A stretch of DNA of 64,000 nucleotides from Ascarosepion bandense. Taxonomy: Eukaryota > Mollusca > Cephalopoda > Sepiida > Sepiidae. Where the stretch lies: assembly GCA_037127315.1 (NCBI GenBank), contig JBBBDQ010001027.1, forward strand, positions 4,635,001-4,699,000, read 5' to 3'. This document shows positions 33,169 to 43,382 of this stretch, piece after piece. The notes under the pieces are model-generated. The model worked only from the letters and a program-made list of their open reading frames with translations, was not told the DNA's origin and did not search any database. Numbering within the stretch: the first letter of the stretch is position 1; the number at the start of each line of letters is the position of its first letter. Position numbers and translations under genes: made by a program.

Positions 33169-33444
33169 TCAAATAGAGTAGTTTCTAGAAGGCAAATTTG
33201 GACATTCCTATGCATTTTCAAATGAACATGTCATACTTACTATCATCCAGAACTTTTTTATTTCTCTACTTGCTTGACAATATCTCGTTCGCACATGTGG
33301 CTGCTACTTTTGCTAACAACCATGGATTTAGTAATTTTACAGTTCATAGTTCTTTCTTTTTTTTGTTTTCCATGATTATTTTTTTAAAGAATTCTCTCAG
33401 TTGTTTTTGTGAGTCTACCATGAACATGGTGTAATCTGTATTGT
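33169..33444. other. No recognised feature
   Basis: Short frames on both strands, none recognised. Confidence 0.4.
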
Positions 33445-33640
33445 ATACTGCTGCCACATCTGGTCGGGTGTCCCTGCTATTCATCTCAGGGTTCTTGACA
33501 AAATCCAATGGAGAATCTGTAATGTGATCGATACCGACTTGGCAGCTCAGCTGCAGACGCTCTCTCACAGGCGTGACATGGCTTCCCTGTGCCTCTTCTA
33601 GAAATACTTTCATGGTTTCTGCTTCAATGGACTTTGATCA
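33445..33640 (+). mobile_element. jockey/CR1-like LINE fragment, first of two adjacent
   Basis: Carries CTGGTCGGGTGTCCCTGCTA to CCTGTGCCTCTTCTAGAAAT; the adjoining copy repeats the same part further on, so the two overlap in content. Confidence 0.88.
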
Positions 33641-34393
33641 CTGCAGACTTCAACGGACCCCAAGTGGAATGACTATATCGAATCCATTGCTAAATTCGCT
33701 GCCAAGAAGGCCGGTTCACTGTGCAGGGCCAGGAAGTTTTTCTCCCCTGAGTCCATCCTACACATATATAAATCTATCATCTGCCCATGTATTGAATACT
33801 GCTGCCATATCAGGTCGGGTGCCCCTGCTATTCACCTTGGGGTTCTTGACAAAATCCAATGGAGACTCTGTAATGTGATCAATACCGACTTAGCAGCTCA
33901 GCTGCAGTCACTCTCTCACTGGCATGATGTGGCTCTTCTATAAATACTTTCATGGCTTCTACTCCAATGAACTTAGATCACTGGTGCCCCTCTAGGTATG
34001 AATTTACACGAGCTACTAGATTAACAACTAGGTTCCACCCTTTTACATTGAAACCGATAAAGTGTAACTGCAATTTCTATTCTAACAGCTTTTTTTCACA
34101 CACTCCCCACCTGTGGAATTCTCTTCTACATACTTGCTTTCCCGACAGCTACAATCTCCAGGAATTTAAATGTAAGATCAATAGACATCTCCTATCACAC
34201 TAACTCGCATCCATTCTCACAAGCTCTTTATCCATCTACTCCACCCCCATTCACGGTATCCTCATCGGTCTATTACCCTCCTCCTGACATTTCCTATAAC
34301 TAACCCCTCTTTCTCATCACTTTCCCCAATGTAACCCCCTGCGCAACAGTGGCAGTAGAATGCCTTGCTTGGGGTGAGATGATTAAAAAAAAA
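33641..34393 (+). mobile_element. jockey/CR1-like LINE, longest coding remnant here
   Basis: From about 33650 the translation reads WNDYIESIAKFAAKKAGSLC, RARKFFSPESILHIYKSIIC, PCIEYCCHIRSGAPAIHLGV, LDKIQWRLCN, then after a deletion LRSLVP-like and, in 33952-34203, TPHLWNSLLHTCFPDSYNLQ. This is the RT thumb to C terminus of a jockey/CR1-type LINE. The UTR contains one copy of the segment that is tandemly expanded in three other copies (CTTTCTCATCACTTTCCCCA near 34310). Confidence 0.92.
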
Positions 34394-34671
34394 ATATCTT
34401 TGCATCTTATACTGTTAAGATTAGGCTAATAAATCATGGTAGGACTTTTAGTTCTCTCAGGATCATCTCCATGTCCAGATTAAGTTAATCTTATATAAAT
34501 TACAGAAATAAATAAGAGATTACCAAGTATCAGTAACCTTGACTCATCTACATCATTCAATCGGATACAGCAAAAGAGAAAAAAATCAAATGCAATTTAT
34601 CTGTAATTACTGCTAAAGTGTTGGTCTGAGCAGATGGTTGACGGAGCGGGGCTTAGAAGAGATACAGACAG
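34394..34671. other. No recognised feature
   Basis: AT-rich interval; 34620-34665 may be a worn RTE tail fragment (GAGCAGATGGTTGACGGAG). Confidence 0.35.
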
Positions 34672-35507
34672 ACCTGAAGGAGACTACCACCACTTTTAAA
34701 TTCATTGTTTTTCATTTTCTTTTTTCCTTTTTTCAGGGCAATCTTATTGATTACACCCTAACCTTTCTGATTGACAAAAAAATTTGAAAAAATTTCAATA
34801 TTTAAACAATTTTAGTAGGGGCTCAGTTTCTCATACAACGTGATAGTAAATCGATCCTCCATTTTGGAACCACTCACCGACATGACATTACCAGCACCTG
34901 TAAATTGGTTGATTATCAATTTTTTTTTACTTTTTAAGTGCAATCTTATCAACTAAATCATAAACTTTCCGATTGACAAAAAAATTAGTAAAAATTTCAA
35001 CATTTAAACAATTTGGGGGAAGGCTCAGTTTTTCATACAACCTTATAGTAAATCGATCCTGTGCAATTAACTTTTTTGCTTGTGCATATTCAATAACTGA
35101 ATCCTTTGCAAAATTTTTAAATAAAACCCTACTTGGAGTTTCCGAGGAAGATGTCATCATAATAACTGAAGAAAACTTGAAAAAGACAAAAACAAGAGCA
35201 ACAACTCGTCCCAAAAAAACCAAAACAAAGCGACCAAAATTTTAAGACTACTATTCAAGCTATCAAAATGGAAATGAGGATATGTGATTTTGAAATGCAT
35301 ATTGTGCTTGGATAAAGACTTCATCCACTTTGTGCTTGTATGAGAAACTGAGCCCCCCACCTAAAATTGCTTAAATACTGAAATTTTTCCAAATTTTTTT
35401 GATAATCAGAAACTTTATATAATAATCGATAAGACTGCATTAAAAAAAGTAAAAAAAAAATGAGAAACAACAAATTTGAAGGTGGTGGTAGTCTCCTTCA
35501 GGTCTGC
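34672..35507 (-). mobile_element. Long-TIR DNA transposon (family F), copy 2
   Basis: Starts CAGACCTGAAGGAGACTACC and ends GTAGTCTCCTTCAGGTCTGC. Here the left side has the doubled arm (34672-34880 and 34886-35060) and the conserved frame is on the minus strand (from about 35160: SSSETPSRVLFKNFAKDSV, then EYAQAKKLIAQDRF), the mirror image of copy 1. So the family layout is single arm, short frame, inner arm, spacer, outer arm. Copies differ at many amino acids. Non-autonomous. Confidence 0.75.
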
Positions 35508-35615
35508 CGAGAAACCAAGAGAAAAATTATTAAGAGCAAGAAGAGACAGAGCCAAGCGGAAGCCCATGATCACCTATGTCTTGAAGGGAGCCGGCACATG
35601 AAGAAGAAAAATAAA
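35508..35615 (+). mobile_element. RTE LINE 3' tail fragment
   Basis: AAGCGGAAGCCCATGATCAC, CTATGTCTTGAAGGGAGC and AGAAGAAAAATAA. Confidence 0.75.
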
Positions 35616-35692
35616 AATAAAAGACATGACTGCGTAGCTAATCAATAATAAGAAGAGGTGGATTCATGCCTAATTAGAATTTAATAAACAAA

Positions 35693-35797
35693 CTAGAAAT
35701 TATAATCTGGATATAAAATGGGGGATCAATTCTCTATTATAATTAATATATAAACTGATCCCTCACTTTGTGACCATGATAGTTTCTATCCATTTAT
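35693..35797. repeat. Hairpin module (family HP)
   Basis: TGGATATAAAATGGGGGATC and AAACTGATCCCTCACTTTGT form inverted arms; the module lies between two RTE tails, the same arrangement as at 21.5 kb. Confidence 0.75.
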
Positions 35798-35804
35798 AAT
35801 CCAT

Positions 35805-35925
35805 TGCAGAGCAGGGCTTGGGAGGAGTAACAAGAGACAAAATTACTGAGAGCGAAAAGAGACAGATCCAAGTGGAAGTCCATGATTGCCTACGTCCTGA
35901 AGGGACACGGCACATGAAGAAGAAT
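35805..35925 (+). mobile_element. RTE LINE 3' tail fragment
   Basis: GCAGAGCAGGGCTTGGGAGG to CCTACGTCCTGAAGGGACA and AGAAGAATAA. Confidence 0.8.
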
Positions 35926-35956
35926 AACAACAATTCCTCTCTTATCCAGTTCTATA

Positions 35957-36213
35957 AATGATGCCACATAACACTGAAACATCAGTTCCCATATGATCAT
36001 TGAAGTTAAGCAACATCAAGCCTGTTCAGTCCAGAGATGGGTGACAACTTGGGAATAGCAGGAACTGTAAGCTTAGATGTGCAGGTGGTATAATGGATAA
36101 TGGTACAGAATTACTAATTAGATAGCAAAGTTCCAAGTCCTGTTGGTTTCATTATATTCACTTACACATTAATAACCTTAGAAAAGGTATGAATCTCATA
36201 CAACTATAATTAA
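35957..36213 (+). mobile_element. 5S-tRNA composite SINE, diverged; cut by a Helitron
   Basis: 35957-36073 is a nearly full-length, worn 5S-like sequence (TTGAAGTTAAGCAACATCAA, AGATGGGTGACAACTTGGGA). A tRNA-like unit follows (A box AGGTGGTATAATGG, B box AGTTCCAAGTCCT), different in sequence from the other SINE heads here, then SINE body (AAAGGTATGAATCT) cut off by the Helitron at 36214. Confidence 0.85.
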
Positions 36214-36941
36214 CTAGCAGTATAGCCTGGCGTTGCTCGGGTGTAATGAAAGTTTTAAAACTAATCCATGGTCCTGGAGCTCAGACTCTTTGGACATTGG
36301 CACAAAAGACTAAAAAGCAATAGTTGTTTCCAGTTAAAGTGAAACCATAGACTGAAAGAAAAATGAATGGATGTAAGTCAAATTTTGATTTTCTGGTATC
36401 TATATCGAATAAGTTTTTTTTCGTTGTAAACTGAATTTTGAAGGCTAAATAAGTCCTCTGAGTAAATGGTATCATGGCTGAAACTAAGAACTACAATTAT
36501 ACATACTTAGAGCCAAACCCGAAGCAAAAACTAAAATAAAAGGGCTGAAAAAAATACAGACATACAGACAGATAAACAGACACACACACAAACATCTTGC
36601 CTTTTAAATATATATATTATCGATTATCAATTTTCTGCGCTATTGTAAGAACTGCAACCTTGAAACTTCTGAATATCGTTTCTTATGTCTTTGTCTATGA
36701 ATGTATCAAATTTGATTAAAATCGGACAACTTCTTCTATAACCCGATTTTTTCAATTATCAATTTTTGATGTTTATCGGGGGAATCTCGACACAAAATCT
36801 AGCTAAGAACACTCGCAGATGCTTATAGTACAACTGTGTAAATTATCAAGAAAATCGGTTCAGCCGTTTCAGAGTCTATAGGTAACAGACACACACACAC
36901 AAAGACACACAGACAAAGTTCTATTTATAAATAAGTTTAGA
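36214..36941 (-). mobile_element. Helitron, long form, copy 7
   Basis: CTAG 36214-36217 preceded by A; full internal module; (TA) block near 36608; terminus TTTAGA near 36941 followed by T and variant TTAGA repeats that merge with a GATA microsatellite, so the right boundary is uncertain by 10-20 bp. Confidence 0.9.
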
Positions 36942-36958
36942 TTAGATTAGACTTAGAT

Positions 36959-37006
<48 letters not shown>

Positions 37007-37112
37007 GAGTAAAATCAGATAGATAGATCGATAGTGAGTAAAATCAGATAGATAGATAGATAGATAGATCCAGATAGATAGATAGATAGATCCACAGAGA
37101 TAGATAGATAGA
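36942..37112. repeat. GATA microsatellite abutting a Helitron 5' end
   Basis: (GATA)n of about 14 units followed by shorter interrupted runs. It starts exactly where the Helitron's TTTAGA hexamers end. Confidence 0.92.
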
Positions 37113-37389
37113 TTTGTATCATTGAACCATTATTATCTCAAAAACTAAATAAAAAAATAGAAACGTTCTTACAATCTAAAAATATTTTCTGGCTTCAATT
37201 AACCTGCTTAACCTTTCATAAATTGTAGAAACCAAATCAACCAATGAAATATTAATTAGCAACAGAAGGATGCCTCTGGAATATAAATATATAGAAACTA
37301 CCGTGGTCACAAAGTGAGGGATCTTCATACATATATAATATAGATAATGTCTATACACATGTATAAAATGGACGATGGATGTTGAGTTT
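37113..37389. other. AT-rich; contains an HP hairpin fragment
   Basis: 37283-37315 (GAAACTACCGTGGTCACAAA, GTGAGGGATC) matches one arm of the HP module. Otherwise nothing. Confidence 0.5.
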
Positions 37390-38075
37390 ATCCAAGTGCA
37401 TTGTGGACTGCATCTTTATCTATGTGCACTGAGAATGACGTCTTTACCTGCAAGCAATGTGGATGGCACCTTTGTCTGCATGCAATGCGATCAACGTCTT
37501 TGTCTGCGTGCAGTGTGATCTAGGTCCTTGTCCGCGCGCAGTGTGAGTGGCATCTTTATCCATGCACAGTGTGAATGGCATCTTTATCCATGCACAGTGT
37601 GAATGGTGTCTTTATCCATGTGCAGTGTCAATGGCGTCTTTATCTGTGCGCAGTGTCAATGGCGTCTTTATCCGTGCGCAGTGTGAATGGCATCTTTATT
37701 CGGGCACAGTGCAAATGGCGTCTTTATTCATGCAGTGTGAATAGTGTCTTTATCTGTACACAGTGTGAATATCGTCTTTATCCGTGCACAGTGTGAATGG
37801 CGTCTTTATCCGTGCACAGTGTGAATGATGTCTTTATCCGTATGCAGTGTGGATAACGACTTTATCCGTGCACAGTGTGGATGACATCTTTATCCATGCA
37901 CAGTGTATATGATGTTTTTATCCAAGCACAATGTAGATAAACTTTTTATCTGAGCACAATAATGATAACATTTTCATTCTCATACAATATGCCTGCTCCA
38001 TCCAAGCACAATGTAGATAACATTTTTATCCAAGCACAATGTGGATGACGTCTTTATCCGAGTACGATATGCATG
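37390..38075. repeat. 28-bp minisatellite, about 24 units
   Basis: The unit is close to CATCTTTATCCATGCACAGT followed by GTGAATGG. The middle (37540-37830) is homogeneous, the edges diverged. Plus-strand frames at 37547-37796 are translations of the repeat. Confidence 0.93.
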
Positions 38076-38270
38076 TTTTGCCAAATCATGCTTTTTGACA
38101 AACTGGAGTGGAGCATCATCAGTGATGATTTATAACTAGGACCATTTGAGATTTCACCACTTTCAACTTCAGAGATACTCCCCTATTAGACTCTGACCTA
38201 CCTTTTTCAAAATCATATATCCCTATTTCCATTTTGATAGCTTGAATAGTAGTTTTAAATATATATATAT
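38076..38270. other. No recognised feature
   Basis: Short interval. Confidence 0.4.
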
Positions 38271-38470
38271 ATTTTCATTCAGATACTTTAATCCAAGCGA
38301 AAAAAGCAGGAAGGTAAATTCCAAAAACCTGATCCTAATTAATATTAAAAATTTTATTTTAATATTAAAAAATGATACAGGAAGAGAGCTCCATGTAATA
38401 AAATATTACAGAGCAAATATAAATTTAAAAAGGATTAATTCAATGATGTTGGATGATCATTTCGATATGA
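38271..38470 (-). repeat. Dispersed repeat R353, partial inverted copy
   Basis: The complement of ACTTTAATCCAAGCGAAAAA to CCTGATCCTAATTAATATTA matches the tandem repeat units at 47109-47827. A 106-residue plus-strand frame over it is not supported as a gene. Confidence 0.75.
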
Positions 38471-38569
38471 AAATCCCCACGGGGGATAACACATCACCTC
38501 AGCAACAGAAAAATCCTTTCAGAAACTGGAGAAAAATCAGTCTCATTTTCCTTTTTAAATAGATTTGCA

Positions 38570-38825
38570 AAGAAATTAAAAAAGAAAAGAAAAAAGAAAA
38601 AGAAAAAAGAAAAAGATAAAACAAAATAAAATCAAATAAACAAGAAAATAAAAAATTGACATCATCTGGGTTCGTAAAAAAAGGGAAGAGAATTGTAACT
38701 TAAAAATTAACAGACGGCCGTGTTGAATTGATGTAAGGTTAAGCAACATGGAAAAAAAGTGGGAGATAAGAGAAATAAAGGAAGAAAGGGAGGGAAAAAG
38801 AAAAGAAAAGAAAGAAAAAAATTTT
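38570..38825. repeat. Two polypurine tracts
   Basis: 38570-38640 and 38745-38822 are A/G-rich (AAAGAAAAAGAAAAAAG and AGGGAAAAAGAAAAGAAAAG), separated by ordinary DNA. Confidence 0.85.
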
Positions 38826-39109
38826 TATATATTACTGATGCTGGACATATTCAAAAACCTAACTTCCCAAAAGCGTTGAAGTATTATATTTCAGTGACAT
38901 CACCACCAAACAATGGCCTTCAAACAATGATCAACCAGCCCCAACATAGCTCTAATTAAACTATTAGTATGATTTGACCACTTTCTGGCAAATAATGAAG
39001 TCTCTTACTACTGTTCATGAGTTGCTCCCATTTGACACTCTCCTACCTCGAAAGGGGCTGGCAAGAGGTTTAGCAGACATCTTTCATTGGTGAAGGAGTC
39101 AGAATAAAG

Positions 39110-39581
39110 CAATTTCTCTCCTTCTTCATATGCCGTGTCCGTTCAGGATGTGAGTGATCATGGACTTCCACTCACCCCTATTGCTTGTCGTTCTTAAAAT
39201 TTCTCTTCTTCGTATCTCTCTCAAACCCTCTCCACCATCCGCTTGCTCAAGCCCATCAAGTATGTCATTCACTGCTTTCCCCTATCTCTCTTGCTATTTG
39301 TCCTGTGAGTAATAGATTCTCCAAGCCCTCCTTCGTTATTACGTGTCCCAAAAAAACTTCAGCTGTCCCTTCCTGTTGCTAAGTATATCTCTCCTTTTCA
39401 TTTCCATACTCCCCAAGACCTTGTCATTTCTCACATGTTCAGTCCATGGTATCCCCATCACCTTTCTGTAGACTCTATTTAGCTTCTGAAATACATCCTT
39501 GCCCATGCCAATATGCCTATGGATCTCAGTGTTGCACTTGCCATTCACTGTGAAAAAAACTTCCCAGTTATTTAAATTCCT
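39110..39581 (-). mobile_element. RTE LINE, diverged subfamily, part 1
   Basis: Complement encodes a version of the RTE C-terminal region (KVMGIPWTEHVRNDKVLGSM, EMKRRDILSNRKGQLKFFWD; frame 39339-39548). A SINE splits this copy from its continuation at 40224. Confidence 0.82.
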
Positions 39582-39593
39582 TCATCTATTTGA

Positions 39594-40211
39594 GGCTTAC
39601 ACCCATATCACATTGAACACACCGGTTCTCGTTCGATCACCGAAGTTAAGCAACATTGAGCTTGCTCAGTACTTAGATGGGTGACCGCTTGGAAATACCA
39701 GGTGCAGTAAGCGTTTATTGCTTACAGCCATATCACATTGAATACATTGGTTCTCGCTCGATCACCGAAGTTAAGCAATGTTGAGCCTGGTCAGTACTTA
39801 GATGGGTGACCACTTGGGAATACCAGGTGCCGTAAGTGTTTAGTGATGGATGTGCATTGTGGTGCAACGGATATCGGCTCGGAAAGAGAAATCGGTGAGC
39901 CGAGTTCAAATTCCAGTTGAATACCCTGCATTCACTTAAGCACTGGTACCCTTGGGAAAGATATTAATCCGCCCTTTCCCTCCAATTATGGGTTAAATAA
40001 CAAGGGTAGGACTTGGGGAGCCTTGCCCTTAAAAACAAGCCCCAATGAATCTTGAGACTCGAAAAGAAAAAAGTATTACTAGACACAAAACTTATATAAA
40101 AACAACAATAAATTGTTGAAAAGGTATTACCAGCAATAAATAAAAAAAAAAATTTAGTTGGCAATAAATGACCCACCAAGGTTGATATGCCATAAAAACA
40201 AAACAACCAAA
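39594..40211 (+). mobile_element. 5S-5S-tRNA composite SINE, 12-bp TSD
   Basis: Two full 5S-like units in tandem (39595-39713 and 39720-39837; 125-bp spacing), each with AAGTTAAGCAA and GGGTGACC, then a tRNA-derived head (TGGTGCAACGG; GAGTTCAAATTCC), body and 3' region as at 11.4 kb. TSD TCATCTATTTGA (39582-39593) versus TCATCGATTTGA (40212-40223). Inserted into an RTE copy. The double 5S head within one TSD pair is the notable point. Confidence 0.93.
39595..39837 (+). pseudogene. Tandem pair of 5S rRNA-derived sequences in the SINE head
   Basis: Each unit spans the whole 5S length (start GCTTAC...CATATCACATTGAA, end ACCAGGTGC.GTAAG). The internal promoter segments are largely kept. Base changes (for example GCTTGCTCAG for GCCTGGTCAG in unit 1) and retroposon context argue against functional 5S genes. 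Confidence 0.85.
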
Positions 40212-40223
40212 TCATCGATTTGA

Positions 40224-40392
40224 TTACAGTATATCCAACCTGTAGTAAGCATTTTGGCGTCCTCGTTTTGCATTATGTATTAAGTTTCTTTCATGTTTAT
40301 GTTAAGCCCTTTCTTTTTGCTTTCTCTTGCTACCTTCTGCAGGAGGTTCTGTATTTTCTTTTCTGTTTCTGCTATCAGCACTGTGTCATCAG
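40224..40392 (-). mobile_element. RTE LINE, diverged subfamily, part 2
   Basis: Continuation beyond the SINE; 40320-40391 is the complement of the LLQKVA...DDTV region (TTGCTACCTTCTGCAGGAGG, CTATCAGCACTGTGTCATCA), immediately followed by another SINE. Confidence 0.8.
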
Positions 40393-40660
40393 TGAGTTAG
40401 TTAAGTGCCATACGTGATACATGCTTGGGCAATCATGTCTCGAAAAAAACATGACTGACCTGGCAGAAGATTTTCCCACAGTAGGTTGCCATTACTTTTT
40501 GTGGTAGACTGGTTGCTATCCAGTCTGTTCTGCTATTCAACCCATAGATGGAGGGAGAAGAGATGGATTAATATCTTTAAGGGTATTTGCGCATAAATGA
40601 AGGAAACAAATTTGACTGGAATCCAAACTCGACTCTCTGATTTTTGTTTACATTTTGAGC
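40393..40660 (-). mobile_element. SINE family A, minus strand
   Basis: Starts AGTTAAGTGCCATACGTGAT, passes AGTAGGTTGCCATTAC and AAGGGTATTTGCG, and ends in B-box-side sequence (ATCCAAACTCGACTC). A box lost. Confidence 0.9.
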
Positions 40661-41384
40661 CAATATCCATTCTGCCCAAACACTTGTCAGACTTTTTTTT
40701 AATTTAAATTTAAGGTATTTTAAGCACAGATATTGTCGAATAATATTTTTAACAGTCTCTTAGATGACTGAGACACTTTTATGGAATTGAAGTAAAATAG
40801 GTGTATTTGTCTTAAAATAAAGTCACACACAAAATGGCAAACTGATGCAGTCACTGAATTTCAAAATTCAGCATCATGAAAATCTTTAGAGTTTAATTCT
40901 TCTATCAAAGATATAAGCCTTGCTCATTTCGAAAAACTTGCATGTCTCCATACTTAAGAATCAACAAAAAGCAAACCAGTTTGATATCTTAATTGCACTG
41001 GAATTAACATTAAAATACTTAGAAAAATTTTAAATCATCCATTTTTTTTTTTTTTTTTGCTATTTAAATTTTTTGAGAAGCAAATTTCAAAACAATATTA
41101 TTTTTGCACTTCTTTTTCATTTCAAAATCATCAGAAATTCTAAGAAATTTCTCATTTTTTTTTTCATTGGAATTATTTATCGTAATTTATAAAAATATAT
41201 AAATTTCTAAAAGCAAATGAAAGAATTATTTAAATTAGCTTCATGACAAAAAAAAGGAATATGAATTTGCAAAAATATATAATTAACCTTTCTATCTGAA
41301 TTTCTGATAATTATCATAGAAGTTGACATTTTTTTCAAATGTTGAAATATTTGAACTTTATTTTCAGTGCTAAAAATCATTGTC
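40661..41384. other. AT-rich, no recognised feature
   Basis: Long A and T runs; no frame or repeat recognised. Confidence 0.45.
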
Positions 41385-41780
41385 AGTCATTTTTCTACAA
41401 AAATGTGTTGTTGGTCATTTTACTATAGAAAATGTATTGTCGGTCATTTTACTATAAAAAATGTATTGTCGGTCATTTTACTATAAAAAATGTATTGTTG
41501 GTCATTTCACTATAGAAAATGTATTGTTGGTCATTTTACTATAGAAAATGTATTGTTGGTCATTTTACTATAGCAAATGTATTGTTGGTCATTTTACTAT
41601 AGAAAATGTATTGTCAGTCATTTTACTATAGAAAATGTATTGTCAGTCATTTTACTATAAAAAATGTATTGTTGGTCATTTTGCTGTAAAAAAAAGTAGT
41701 GTCCCTTATTTTTCTATAAAAAATGTGTTGTCAGTCATTTTGCTATAGAAAAGTGTTGTTCTTAATATTTTTTTCATGAA
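41385..41780. repeat. 27-28-bp minisatellite (family M27), locus 2
   Basis: About 13 units of AAAATGTATTGTTGGTCATT plus TTACTATAG. Same unit as 18698-18985, 23 kb away. Confidence 0.93.
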
Positions 41781-42304
41781 TACATATTGCTGGAAATTTA
41801 ACTACAGGACTATATTTCTGAAATAGGTAGATTAGGGTCTAATCGGCCCTGACTGGGTCTACTATAGAAAGGGATCTGCTGTTGAAAGACATGAAACCTC
41901 TAATGGTCTCAGTTATAAAATCACTGACAATGCCCTACCTTAGTATATCAGAAGGCATAATTTTGCAAACTGCAGATTATACGGGCATAAAGAGGATCTA
42001 TATTATCCCTATCCTACATGCATAAAGACGTTAAATATCATCCCTCTCATACATGTACAAAGATATTCCATATTATCCATGTATCAGTATTACATATCTT
42101 TCACTCATATTTATCTTCTAATAAGCTTTTAAGCACAAATTCCACATTGTTAATCTAGGACTAGAATATTCTTTTTTCTTCAAGAGCTGGCTCCAGCCCA
42201 AACATGGCATCAATGTGCCATTTGTTGGTCTGATGTAAAGATGGAGAATGGCAGAAGGCTTAGGTTCGTTTTTGTTGTGGAAATGTACACATATCTACAG
42301 AATA
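41781..42304. other. No recognised feature
   Basis: Possible trace of repeat E at 41815-41880 (CGGCCCTGACTGGGTC). No gene. Confidence 0.35.
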
Positions 42305-43258
42305 TTCTCCTCGGGGTTCTTGACAAAATACAACGGAAAATCTGTAATGAGATTGATACCGACTTGGCAGACTGGCTGCAGTCGCTCTCTCAATGGCATG
42401 ACATGGTTTCCCTGTGCCTCTTCTATAAATACTTTCACAGCTTCTGCTCTGATGAACTTAGATCACTGGTGCCCAATAGGTACGAATTTGCACGAGATAC
42501 TAGATTAGCAACTAGGTCCCACCCTTTTACAGTGAAGCCGATAAAATGTAACTGCAATTTCTACTCCAACAGCTTCTTTTTTCACACTTCCCGCCTGTGG
42601 AATTCCCTTCCACATACTTGCTTCCCCAACAGCTACAATCTCCAGTAGTTTAAATGTAAGTTTCAATAGACACCTCCTAACACACTAACTAGCATCCATT
42701 CTCTCAAACATTCTACCCATCTACCCAACTACCCAACCCTCATCTTCAATATCCTTACCTGTCTATCACCCTCCTTCTGACATTTCCTATATCTAACCAC
42801 TCTTTCTCATCACTTTCCCCTATGTAACCCCCTAACCACTCTTTCTCATCACTTTCCCCTATGTAACCCCCCTATGTAACCCCCTAACCACTCTTTCTCA
42901 TCACTTTCCCCTATGTAACCCCCCTATGTAACCCCCTAACCACTCTTTCTCATCACTTTCCCCTATGTAACCCCCCCTATGTAACCCCCTAACCACTCTT
43001 TCTCATCACTTTCCCCTATGTAACCCCCCTATGTAACCCCCTAACCACTCTTTCTCATCACTTTTCCCCTATGTAACCCCCTAACCACTCTTTCTCATCA
43101 CTTTTCCCCTATGTAACCCCCTAACCACTCTTTCTCATCACTTTCCCCTATGTAACCCCCTAACCACTCTTTCTCATCACTTTTCCCCTATGTAACCCCC
43201 TGCGCAATAGTGGCAGTAAAATGCCTTGCTTGGCGTGAAATGATAAAAAAAAAAGAGA
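42305..43258 (+). mobile_element. jockey/CR1-like LINE with expanded 3' UTR repeat
   Basis: Frame 42241-42648 reads GVLDKIQRKICNEIDTDLAD, CLFYKYFHSFCSDELRSLVP, RDTRLATRSHPFTVKPIKCN and TSRLWNSLPHTCFPNSYNLQ, the best preserved C terminus of this LINE in the window. The UTR holds a 39-bp tandem array (42795-43200) and ends TGCCTTGCTTGGCGTGAAAT with an A tail. Confidence 0.94.
42795..43200 (+). repeat. 39-bp minisatellite in LINE UTR, locus 1
   Basis: Unit CTAACCACTCTTTCTCATCA plus CTTTCCCCTATGTAACCCC, about ten units; some carry an extra CCTATGTAACCCC step. Same unit, opposite strand, at 45712-46025 and 62632-63560. Confidence 0.95.
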
Positions 43259-43382
43259 AAGAAAAGTGGACTCAATCAAATGGTATGATACTCACCCCTA
43301 GAATCATTATAGCAGACTGATACGAGACTACTACAAAACTGCTAAGCAAACTTCACATACTATTACAGATTTCAGAAAGATT

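Noticed and set aside
39595..39837. Functional tandem 5S rRNA genes
   Set aside because: A target-site duplication encloses them with a tRNA-SINE unit, and both have changes in conserved positions; they are SINE heads.
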